From: Leeuwenhoekiella polynyae
GTDB lineage: Bacteria > Bacteroidota > Bacteroidia > Flavobacteriales > Flavobacteriaceae
Assembly (NCBI RefSeq): GCF_042683665.1
Contig: NZ_JBHUOO010000048.1
Direction: 5' to 3' (one strand)
Length of the DNA stretch: 64,000 nucleotides
The position numbers and the translations under genes were made by a program. Positions 42,587 through 49,925 of this stretch are shown here, in pieces. The notes beneath the pieces were generated by a model, which was not told the DNA's origin, searched no databases, and worked only from the letters and a program-made list of their open reading frames with translations. The first letter of the stretch is position 1; each line of letters begins with the position of its first letter.

Positions 42587-43480
42587 TTAGCGGGTGAGTT
42601 GGTGAAAAAGTTCTTCTAAAGAAGTATTTATACGAGAAAGCTGGAGTGTTTTTAGTCCGTTATCATGTGCAAAATCAAACAGGGCGGGCCGCATATCTTT
42701 TTGCGTATCAAAACTGATTTCATAACTAAAACCTTCTGTGTTATTCACGTAATTAACGTGAGTTAAATTTTTAAGTGCTACTTCCTCTACACGATAATCA
42801 AATTCTACTTTTATGATTTGCTCACTACCGGCTTTAAGGTCTTTTAGTTGCCGGTCTGCAACAATCTTCCCTTTATTAATGATGATAACTCGATCACAAA
42901 TAGCTTCAACCTCTTGCATAATGTGTGTAGAGAGCAAAACGGTTTTGGTTTTGCCTATAGTCTTAATGAGCCCGCGTATTTCTTTCAGTTGATTGGGGTC
43001 AAGACCCGTTGTGGGTTCGTCAAGAATTAGAACTTCAGGATCGTGTATCAGCGCAGCAGCCAGGCCTACACGTTGCTTGTAGCCTTTGCTTAATTGTTTG
43101 ATCTTTTTAGTTACTTCGGGTTGCAAGCCGGTAAGAGAGATAACTTCAGCTATGCGATCTTTTGACGTGTGATTGAGATCAGCGTGAAGTTTAAGATATT
43201 CTTTAATGTACATTTCCGGGTATAACGGATTGTTCTCTGCAAGATATCCCACTCGTTTTTGAACCTCTAAAGCTTCATTTTCTGTAGAAAAACCAGCTAT
43301 AAAAGCAGATCCTGATGATTGTTTCAGATAGGTGGTTAAGATTTTCATCATCGTGGTTTTACCAGCTCCATTAGGACCTAAAAAACCGGTGATTTCACCT
43401 TTTTTGACCGAAAATGATAAATCGTCAAGTGCTTTCTGAGCACCGTAGATTTTGGTTATGGCCTCTACAGTTATAGACAT
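42587..43480 (-). CDS. gldA: ABC transporter ATP-binding protein GldA (gliding motility)
   Basis: The 297-residue ATPase has Walker A GPNGAGKTT at residues 35-43, the signature LSKGYKQRVGLAAAL, Walker B VLILDEPTTGLDPNQ and the switch His in STHIMQEVE. A C-terminal domain of about 80 residues is typical of GldA. GldA energises the GldFG membrane partners needed for gliding in flavobacteria; those genes are not in the window. Gene symbol is given from overall resemblance and taxonomic context, since many ABC ATPases look similar. Confidence 0.82.
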   Translation of the reverse strand: MSITVEAITKIYGAQKALDDLSFSVKKGEITGFLGPNGAGKTTMMKILTTYLKQSSGSAFIAGFSTENEALEVQKRVGYLAENNPLYPEMYIKEYLKLHADLNHTSKDRIAEVISLTGLQPEVTKKIKQLSKGYKQRVGLAAALIHDPEVLILDEPTTGLDPNQLKEIRGLIKTIGKTKTVLLSTHIMQEVEAICDRVIIINKGKIVADRQLKDLKAGSEQIIKVEFDYRVEEVALKNLTHVNYVNNTEGFSYEISFDTQKDMRPALFDFAHDNGLKTLQLSRINTSLEELFHQLTR

Positions 43481-43725
43481 ACTGGCTTAAAATAAGGAAA
43501 CTTTAAAAGTTAAAAGTAAACAAATAGCAGTGAGACGGCTGTTTTCAAAACCTTAAAATTAGGTCAATATAAAAATAAACTCACCAGATTAAGCTATTTG
43601 AAAAATATCTTCTAACAAAGCAGTTTAAATACGAGGTTCTATTTTGTTTTCTTCAAATAATCCATCCTTTTTTTTTGAAATGTGTAAAAATCAACCCCTT
43701 TTAAAATTCTTCTTATTTATTTAAG

Positions 43726-43734
43726 TACTTTAGC
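43726..43734 (+). promoter_or_regulatory. Candidate -7 box TACTTTAGC for the aromatic operon leader
   Basis: TACTTTAGC differs by one base from the TAnnTTTG consensus and lies 20 bases before the leader peptide ATG. The same octamer occurs upstream of the symporter at 3725-3733. No clear -33 TTG is visible. Confidence 0.5.
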
Positions 43735-43753
43735 AGCATAATTAATGAATCAC

Positions 43754-43825
43754 ATGTCTTACGTACCTTACTTTTTTAACCGTTATTATTTCTTTTTCTT
43801 CTGGAGAGAGATGGGACCGCTATAG
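43754..43825 (+). CDS. Phe/Tyr-rich leader peptide of the aromatic amino acid operon
   Basis: This 23-codon frame (ATG 43754 to TAG 43823) encodes four Tyr, six Phe and one Trp. That includes the block YYFFFFW at 43784-43804, within FFNRYYFFFFWR. Such density of control codons is the mark of a ribosome-mediated attenuator. The ORF is followed at once by an antiterminator arm and an intrinsic terminator, and then by pheA, an aminotransferase, tyrA and DAHP synthase, exactly the genes whose products are Phe and Tyr. It is too short for ordinary gene finders. Confidence 0.9.
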   Translation: MSYVPYFFNRYYFFFFWREMGPL

Positions 43826-43884
43826 AGTATCGTGTAGTAATACAATATCATAGGGTCCCGATTTAAAAAATCGGGATTTTTTTT
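43812..43884 (+). promoter_or_regulatory. Transcription attenuator (antiterminator and terminator)
   Basis: The antiterminator pairs GGGACC (43813-43818) with GGTCCC (43854-43859) and, past a bulged G, CTAT (43820-43823) with ATAG (43850-43853). The terminator pairs TCCCGATTT (43856-43864) with AAATCGGGA (43868-43876), followed by eight Ts. The two share 43856-43859 and cannot coexist. A ribosome stalled at the Phe/Tyr block leaves GGGACC free, giving read-through; a ribosome at the stop codon (43823-43825) covers it, giving termination. Confidence 0.9.
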
Positions 43885-43907
43885 GTTATAAACTGAACTA
43901 AAGATAA

Positions 43908-44732
43908 TTGAAACATAAAGTAGCCATACAGGGAATTAAAGGTTCTTTTCACCATAAAGTCGCTCAGGATTTTTTTGCTGAAGACGTGGAGGTGATAGCG
44001 TGCCGTAGTTTTCAAGAGTTAGTAAACTGCCTGATAAAAGGCGAGGCGACAGATGCAGTAATGGCTATCGAAAATTCTATAGCAGGAAGCATAATCCCTA
44101 ACTATGCATTGATTGATAATCACAAGCTTAATATTGAAGGGGAACGCTATCTGGGTATAAGTCAAAATTTGATGGTTTTACCGGGGCAGCACTTAGAAGA
44201 TATTGAAGAAGTATGGTCTCACCCTATGGCTTTGTTACAGTGTAAGGAATTTTTTAAAGATAAAGAGCATATCAGGCTGGTTGAAGATGATGATACTGCC
44301 GGGGCTGCAAAACGTATTGCCGATGGAAATCTTAAAGGGATAGGTGCGATTGCCGGAATAACAGCCGCACAGATTTATGGTTTAGATGTTATCGCTGAAG
44401 ATATTCAGACTATTAAAGAGAATTCAACACGTTTCTTTATTTTGAATACAAACGGAAGGACAGAGGCAGAGGTGCCAGACAAAGCTTCGGTTAAATTTCT
44501 GGCAGACCACAAACGGGGAAGTCTTGCAGCAGTACTCAATGTAATGAGTGATTGTAGATTAAATCTTACTAAGATTCAGTCTTTACCGGTTATTGAGACA
44601 CCGTGGAAGTACTCGTTTTTTGTAGATGTTACTTTTGATAATTATACAGACTTCGAGAAAGCAAAAAAATTGTTGAATATAATGGCGCTTGAATTTAAAG
44701 TTTTGGGTGAATATAAAAATAGAAAAGGATGA
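43908..44732 (+). CDS. pheA: Prephenate dehydratase
   Basis: This cytoplasmic enzyme converts prephenate to phenylpyruvate. The 274-residue, single-function protein begins at TTG and has no N-terminal chorismate mutase domain. The dehydratase domain covers about residues 1-180, including the ENSTRFFIL motif whose Thr-Arg-Phe is essential. An ACT domain follows at about residues 190-270 (LAAVLNVMSDCRLNLTKIQS), the usual Phe feedback site. It is first in the attenuated operon and overlaps the aminotransferase gene by 4 bases (ATGA). Confidence 0.95.
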   Translation: MKHKVAIQGIKGSFHHKVAQDFFAEDVEVIACRSFQELVNCLIKGEATDAVMAIENSIAGSIIPNYALIDNHKLNIEGERYLGISQNLMVLPGQHLEDIEEVWSHPMALLQCKEFFKDKEHIRLVEDDDTAGAAKRIADGNLKGIGAIAGITAAQIYGLDVIAEDIQTIKENSTRFFILNTNGRTEAEVPDKASVKFLADHKRGSLAAVLNVMSDCRLNLTKIQSLPVIETPWKYSFFVDVTFDNYTDFEKAKKLLNIMALEFKVLGEYKNRKG

Positions 44733-45877
44733 TTATAGAATCGGCTAAGCGGTTAAACCAGACCTCAGAGTACTACTTTTCGCGAAAGCTAAAAGAAGTG
44801 CGAGCACTTGCAGCAGCAGGTAAGCCTATAATCAACATGGGTATAGGTAGTCCAGATTTACCGCCGCCACCTCATGTTATCGATGCATTGACCAAGTCTC
44901 TGGTAGATGGTCCTGCGCATCAGTATCAGAGTTACAAAGGTTTGCCAGAATTGACTAACGCAATGGCTGATTTTTATGAAGCGCGTTATGGTGTGCGTCT
45001 AGATGCTGAGAGCGAAATTCTGCCTTTAATGGGATCAAAAGAAGGAATCATGCATATCAGTATGGCTTTTTTAAATCCTGATGATGAGGTATTGATTCCT
45101 AATCCGGGTTACCCAACATATACTTCGGTAACACGTCTGGTTGAAGCAGAGCCGGTTTATTACAATCTGGATGCTTCCAATAACTGGATGCCAGATTATG
45201 AAGCTTTGTCTAAAAAAGACCTGAGTAAGGTGAAGTTGATGTGGGTTAATTACCCACACATGCCAACGGGAGCAAAAGCTACTACAAAAGATTTTGAAGA
45301 CCTTGTGGCTTTTGCGAAAGCAAACTCAATACTATTAGTAAATGATAACCCATATAGTTTCATTTTAAATGAAAATCCGCAGAGTATTTTAAGTATTCCG
45401 GGAGCAAAAGAAGTAGCTATAGAATTAAATTCTCTGAGCAAATCATTCAATATGAGTGGCTGGAGAGTGGGGATGTTGGTGGGTTCTTCAGAATACATAA
45501 ACACCGTTTTAACTGTAAAAAGTAATATGGATAGTGGTATGTTCTATGGAATTCAAAAAGGAGCTGCCGCTGTTTTAAAAGAAGGCGAAGAATGGTTTAA
45601 TGAACTCAATCAGGTTTATAAAAACAGAAGAGAACACATGTGGAAGCTGGCTGATTTGCTGGGTTGTACATATGATAAAAATGCAGCCGGAATGTTTATC
45701 TGGGCAAAATTACCCGAAGGCGCCGGTGATGCAGAAGCATTTATAGATGATATTTTATTAAATAAAAGCGTGTTTTTAACCCCGGGAAGTATTTTTGGCT
45801 CTCAGGGAGCAGGATATATTCGTTTTTCACTGTGTGTAACCGAAGATAAAATCAAAGAAGCCATTGGAAGATTTTAA
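44729..45877 (+). CDS. Class I/II aminotransferase (probable aromatic aminotransferase)
   Basis: This 382-residue PLP-dependent aminotransferase of fold type I has the pyridoxal lysine in NSLSKSFNMSGWRVG (about residue 234). NDNPYSFIL carries the cofactor aspartate and tyrosine, and a C-terminal arginine in YIRFSLC binds the substrate carboxylate. Its position between pheA and tyrA argues that it makes Phe and Tyr from phenylpyruvate and 4-hydroxyphenylpyruvate. Resemblance to diaminopimelate/aspartate aminotransferases means other substrates are possible. It overlaps pheA by 4 bases and tyrA by 14. Confidence 0.9.
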   Translation: MIIESAKRLNQTSEYYFSRKLKEVRALAAAGKPIINMGIGSPDLPPPPHVIDALTKSLVDGPAHQYQSYKGLPELTNAMADFYEARYGVRLDAESEILPLMGSKEGIMHISMAFLNPDDEVLIPNPGYPTYTSVTRLVEAEPVYYNLDASNNWMPDYEALSKKDLSKVKLMWVNYPHMPTGAKATTKDFEDLVAFAKANSILLVNDNPYSFILNENPQSILSIPGAKEVAIELNSLSKSFNMSGWRVGMLVGSSEYINTVLTVKSNMDSGMFYGIQKGAAAVLKEGEEWFNELNQVYKNRREHMWKLADLLGCTYDKNAAGMFIWAKLPEGAGDAEAFIDDILLNKSVFLTPGSIFGSQGAGYIRFSLCVTEDKIKEAIGRF

Positions 45878-46724
45878 AAATATATTCATTTTAGGAATAG
45901 GGCTAATAGGTGGTTCGCTTTCACGAGATTTAAAACGCATTTTGCCAGGAAGTACAGTCTATGGTGTTGATAGCAATGCAGACCATCTTGATGAAGCGAT
46001 AGGTTTGGGTGTGATAGATCACTCATCTCGTTTTGAAGCCTTGAGTCAGGCAGATCTTGTGATTTTGTCAATTCCTGTAGATCAGGCAAATTTGTTTTTA
46101 CCTGCAGTTTTAGATGCAGTTGCAGAAAATGCATTGGTAGTAGATGTAGGTTCAACAAAGGGAAGTGTTTGTGATGCAGTAAGAAATCACCCTAAACGCA
46201 ATCAGTTTTTAGCAGCACATCCCATTGCAGGTACTGAATTTTCCGGGCCATCTGCTGCGATTGAAAATTTGTTTAAAGATAAAACGATGATTCTATGTGA
46301 GGTAGAACAAACCCGAGAAGATTTATTAGACAAAGCAATGCAGATATTTAAAGCATTACCCATGCAGATTAGATATATGAATCCGCATTCTCACGATAAA
46401 CACATCGCTTATGTATCTCATTTGTCGCATATTAGTAGCTTTATGCTGGGGAAAACGGTAATTGAGAAAGAGAAAAACGAGAAAGATATTTTTGATATGG
46501 CGGGTAGTGGTTTTGCCTCTACAGTGCGTCTTGCAAAAAGTAATCCTGCAACGTGGACACCAATATTTAAAGAGAATAAAGCTAACGTATTAGAGAGCTT
46601 AACAGAGTACATAAATAATTTAACGCATTTTAAAAACGTTCTTGAAGCAGAAGATTATGAGGAGGTTTTTAACGAGATGCACAATACAAATCACATAAAA
46701 TCAATACTTAAAGGATTATCGTAA
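45864..46724 (+). CDS. tyrA: Prephenate dehydrogenase
   Basis: This NAD(P)-dependent enzyme turns prephenate into 4-hydroxyphenylpyruvate for tyrosine. The 286-residue protein begins at TTG inside the aminotransferase gene (14-base overlap). The N-terminal Rossmann loop is ILGIGLIGGSLSRDLK at residues 9-24, and the conserved HPIAGTEFSG, with the catalytic His, lies near 110-120. The C-terminal helical domain includes HDKHIAYVSHLSHISS. No ACT or chorismate mutase domain is present. The gene sits in the attenuated pheA operon. Confidence 0.94.
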   Translation: MEDFKNIFILGIGLIGGSLSRDLKRILPGSTVYGVDSNADHLDEAIGLGVIDHSSRFEALSQADLVILSIPVDQANLFLPAVLDAVAENALVVDVGSTKGSVCDAVRNHPKRNQFLAAHPIAGTEFSGPSAAIENLFKDKTMILCEVEQTREDLLDKAMQIFKALPMQIRYMNPHSHDKHIAYVSHLSHISSFMLGKTVIEKEKNEKDIFDMAGSGFASTVRLAKSNPATWTPIFKENKANVLESLTEYINNLTHFKNVLEAEDYEEVFNEMHNTNHIKSILKGLS

Positions 46725-46752
46725 TCGGTTAATTGCCGTAAATTTGTTGAAT

Positions 46753-47844
46753 ATGGAAAATAAGAAAGAACTTAGAAACTGGTTAGACGCTTTCAATTTA
46801 GATCACCCGCTTGTAATCGCAGGTCCTTGTAGCGCAGAAACTGAAGAGCAAGTATTGAAAATTGCTCACGAGCTAAAAGACACAGATGCTACTGTTTTTA
46901 GAGCAGGTATCTGGAAACCACGTACCCGTCCGGGAATGTTTGAAGGTGTAGGAGCATTAGGTCTTAAGTGGCTTCAGAAGGCTAAAGAAGAGACTGGGAT
47001 GCTTACGACTACTGAGGTTGCAAACCCTAATCACGTAGAGCTTGCTTTAAAACATGATGTAGATATCCTTTGGATTGGTGCCCGTACAACAGTTTCTCCT
47101 TTCAATATTCAGGAAATTGCAGAAGCTCTTAAAGGAACAGATAAAACAGTTCTTATTAAAAATCCGGTAAACCCTGATTTAGCATTATGGTTAGGAGCTG
47201 TAGAGCGTTTTTATACTCAGGATGTTAAAAATCTAGGTGTTATTCACAGAGGATTCTCAACGTATGAGAAGACTCGTTACCGTAATAATCCAGAGTGGCA
47301 AGTTGCTGTAGATCTTCAGAACGAGTTTCCAGATCTTCCATTAATTTTAGATCCATCACATATTGCGGGACGTCGTGATATCATTTTTGATCTATGTCAG
47401 ACCGGTCTTGATTTAAATTACGACGGTATTATGGTTGAAACACATTACGATCCAGACAATGCCTGGAGTGATGCGAAGCAGCAAATTACACCTTCGCAAC
47501 TTGTTCAGATTATGAAGGATCTTAAGATTCGTAAAGAAGAAGGTACAGCGGCTGAATTCAACAATAAATTGAATACACTGCGTACACAGATCGATGTGGT
47601 AGATCATCAACTTATTGAAAGTTTAGGGAAGCGTATGAAAATAGCCGACACTATAGGTGAACTTAAAACTGAAAATAACGTTGCAATTCTTCAGTCTAAG
47701 CGATGGAATGAAATTTTAGGAGCAATGATTCTTGAAGGTGAAAAGCATAGCTTAAGTGAAGAATTTATCTTGCGTGTGTTTAAAGCAATCCACCAGGAGT
47801 CAATCAACCATCAGAAGAAAATTTCTAGAATGGAAGAAGCTTAG
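46753..47844 (+). CDS. DAHP synthase / chorismate mutase fusion
   Basis: The bifunctional enzyme carries out the first step of the shikimate route and the chorismate-to-prephenate branch point. I place the start at ATG 46753, not the TTG 46744 or 46747. Residues 1-265 form a type I DAHP synthase barrel (AGPCSAETEEQV, GAGIWKPRTRPGMFEGVG-like segment, ILDPSHIAGRRD). A linker and an AroQ-type chorismate mutase domain follow, at about 275-363 (LRTQIDVVDHQLIESLGKRM). C-terminal fusion of the mutase is the usual Bacteroidetes order. It closes the attenuated operon before a strong terminator. Confidence 0.94.
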   Translation: MENKKELRNWLDAFNLDHPLVIAGPCSAETEEQVLKIAHELKDTDATVFRAGIWKPRTRPGMFEGVGALGLKWLQKAKEETGMLTTTEVANPNHVELALKHDVDILWIGARTTVSPFNIQEIAEALKGTDKTVLIKNPVNPDLALWLGAVERFYTQDVKNLGVIHRGFSTYEKTRYRNNPEWQVAVDLQNEFPDLPLILDPSHIAGRRDIIFDLCQTGLDLNYDGIMVETHYDPDNAWSDAKQQITPSQLVQIMKDLKIRKEEGTAAEFNNKLNTLRTQIDVVDHQLIESLGKRMKIADTIGELKTENNVAILQSKRWNEILGAMILEGEKHSLSEEFILRVFKAIHQESINHQKKISRMEEA

Positions 47845-47858
47845 AAATAAGTTTTAGA

Positions 47859-47897
47859 GATATAAAAAAGGCGCTCAATGAGCGCCTTTTTTATATC
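47859..47897. terminator. 17-base-stem bidirectional terminator
   Basis: The arms at 47859-47875 and 47881-47897 are perfectly complementary over 17 bases around a CAATG loop. GC-rich GGCGCT/AGCGCC lies near the loop, and A6/T6 runs flank it. It ends the aromatic operon and the convergent hypothetical gene. Confidence 0.95.
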
Positions 47898-47921
47898 CAA
47901 TACTACTGGTTTTTAAATACG

Positions 47922-48383
47922 TTACTCTTGCTGTTTTAGTCTTCTGAAGATATATCGGGTAACATAAATGCCATTGTCGTCACCATCGCCTCCATAGCTT
48001 TCAACACCACTATTTACAAAAGCAAGTTCCCAACCTTCCTCGGCCATTTCATTAATTTTAGAGGTTACTACCGCATCATTAGCCGCAATGTTCTGAAAAC
48101 GAATTCCTCCAATATTGAAAAAATTAAGCAATTTGGTTTCTTCAAAATTCTTGAGCCTAATGGAGCTTCGGTCTGAAGTGTTACGGGAGTCGTCTTCTTC
48201 AGAGCGCGTTGAAGTAAAATCTTTATAATCTCTGCTTTCCAAAGTAGAAATCATTCTTGACCTACCTAAGCCATTAGGTACAATAGATTCAATAACAGTT
48301 ACGGTTTGATATTCCATAACCTGCGAAAAAAGAGAAGCGCTTCCTGATACTAAGAATAAAAATAAATAAAAAGAATTTTTCAT
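47922..48383 (-). CDS. Hypothetical exported protein, DUF4177-like C-terminus
   Basis: The 153-residue protein has a signal peptide (MKNSFYLFLFLVSGSASLFSQ). The middle segment is rich in Ser, Arg and Asp (TLESRDYKDFTSTRSEEDDSR) and looks disordered. The C-terminal part (KINEMAEEGWELAFVNSG, then YVTRYIFRR) resembles the small DUF4177 unit found in many bacterial proteins of unknown role. It is monocistronic on the minus strand between the aromatic operon terminator and rsgA. I do not assign a function. Confidence 0.8.
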   Translation of the reverse strand: MKNSFYLFLFLVSGSASLFSQVMEYQTVTVIESIVPNGLGRSRMISTLESRDYKDFTSTRSEEDDSRNTSDRSSIRLKNFEETKLLNFFNIGGIRFQNIAANDAVVTSKINEMAEEGWELAFVNSGVESYGGDGDDNGIYVTRYIFRRLKQQE

Positions 48384-48462
48384 AAGACTGATTTTGTAGG
48401 ATAAAGATTAAGGTTACTCTAAAATAAAGTAGTTTTACAATCTAAATTAGTAAAAATATTTT

Positions 48463-49416
48463 TTGAAAGGAACTGTTTACAAATCAACCGGAAGCTGGTA
48501 CAGCGTTAAAAGTGAATCAGGAGAATTTTACGACTGCCGAATTAAAGGACGCTTTAGAATACAGGGTATTAAGAGTACAAATCCTGTTGCCGTAGGTGAC
48601 CGTGTTATTTTTGAACTGGAGCAAACAGGCGATGCGGTTACCGGGGTGATAAAAGATATTGAACCGCGTGACAATTACATCATTCGTAAATCTGTTAACT
48701 TATCTAAACAGACACATATTATTGCTGCTAATATAGACCGCTGTTTCCTGGTTATCACGTTAAATAATCCCCCTACTTTTACTGCTTTTATAGATCGCTT
48801 TTTAGTGACTTGTGAAGCCTATCACATCGAGGCAATTTTACTTTTTAATAAAGTAGATACCTTGAGTGATGAAGAGTTTGGTGAAGTGAAGTATCTCGCA
48901 GAAATGTACCGCGAGATTGGTTATACGTGTATCGGTGTTTCGGCAAAAACCGGTAAAAACGTTGATCAGGTAAAAGACTTGATGTTGGGTAAAACCAGTA
49001 TGTTTTCGGGACATAGTGGTGTTGGTAAATCTACCCTCGTAAATGCAATAGAGGCTACTCTGGATCTAAAAACAAAAGCGATTAGCGATCAGCATATGCA
49101 AGGGCAGCATACGACTACTTTTGCAGAAATGTTTGACCTCAGTTTTGATGCGCGTATTATAGATACACCGGGAATAAAAGGTTTTGGAGTTGTAGACATC
49201 GAGCGAGAAGAACTAGGTAATTATTTCCCTGAATTTTTTGCGCTGAAAGATCAATGTAAATTCAATAATTGTTTACATCTGGAGGAGCCTAAATGTGCAG
49301 TTAAAGAAGCCTTGGAACATGACGAATTGCACTGGTCCAGATATCAGAGTTACAAACAGATTATTGAAGGTGACGAGGAAAATTATAGAAGAAATGTTTA
49401 TGATCAACAGCCTTAA
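48463..49416 (+). CDS. rsgA: Ribosome small subunit-dependent GTPase A
   Basis: RsgA is a circularly permuted GTPase that helps 30S subunit maturation. The 317-residue protein begins at TTG and has an N-terminal OB fold. The permuted G motifs follow, with NKVD (G4) ahead of the P-loop GHSGVGKSTLVNAI and DTPGIKGFG (G3). A C-terminal zinc knuckle (CKFNNCLHLEEPKC) supplies three Cys and one His. It is followed after 9 bases by dtd, so a translation-quality pair is co-expressed. Confidence 0.96.
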   Translation: MKGTVYKSTGSWYSVKSESGEFYDCRIKGRFRIQGIKSTNPVAVGDRVIFELEQTGDAVTGVIKDIEPRDNYIIRKSVNLSKQTHIIAANIDRCFLVITLNNPPTFTAFIDRFLVTCEAYHIEAILLFNKVDTLSDEEFGEVKYLAEMYREIGYTCIGVSAKTGKNVDQVKDLMLGKTSMFSGHSGVGKSTLVNAIEATLDLKTKAISDQHMQGQHTTTFAEMFDLSFDARIIDTPGIKGFGVVDIEREELGNYFPEFFALKDQCKFNNCLHLEEPKCAVKEALEHDELHWSRYQSYKQIIEGDEENYRRNVYDQQP

Positions 49417-49425
49417 TTAATTATT

Positions 49426-49878
49426 ATGAGACTAGTTATTCAGCGAGTAAGTGAAGCTTCAGTTACGATAGAAAATGTCATAAAAGGGAAGATAGGGCGT
49501 GGCTTTATGATTCTCCTAGGTATAGAAACTGAAGATACACAGGAAGATATCGAATGGCTTACTTCAAAAGTTTGTGGTTTACGTGTTTTTAGCGATTCAG
49601 AAGGGCTGATGAACGAAAGTATTTTAGATCAGGATGGAGAAATTCTTTTGATTAGTCAGTTCACACTACATGCCTCTACAAAAAAAGGAAACCGCCCTTC
49701 TTTTTTAAAAGCAGCCAAACCAAATGTGGCAATTCCACTCTATGAAAAATTTATAGGCACACTTTCTCAAAAACTTAAAAAACAAGTCAAAACGGGAGTT
49801 TTTGGCGCTGACATGAAGGTTTCTTTAGTGAATGATGGCCCTGTTACCATCATGATGGATTCCAAAAACAGAGAATAA
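49426..49878 (+). CDS. dtd: D-aminoacyl-tRNA deacylase
   Basis: Dtd removes D-amino acids and glycine mischarged on tRNA. The 150-residue protein matches the family length. Both signature segments are present: SQFTLHASTKKGNRPSF (about residues 77-93) and the C-terminal GPVTIMMDSK with the cross-subunit Gly-Pro motif. It lies 9 bases after rsgA. It begins with ATG and ends 47 bases before the first of three DUF3857 genes. Confidence 0.96.
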   Translation: MRLVIQRVSEASVTIENVIKGKIGRGFMILLGIETEDTQEDIEWLTSKVCGLRVFSDSEGLMNESILDQDGEILLISQFTLHASTKKGNRPSFLKAAKPNVAIPLYEKFIGTLSQKLKKQVKTGVFGADMKVSLVNDGPVTIMMDSKNRE

Positions 49879-49925
49879 TTTAAGATTATATTAAGATTTT
49901 AGTATCTTGCCATTTTTTAAAATAT

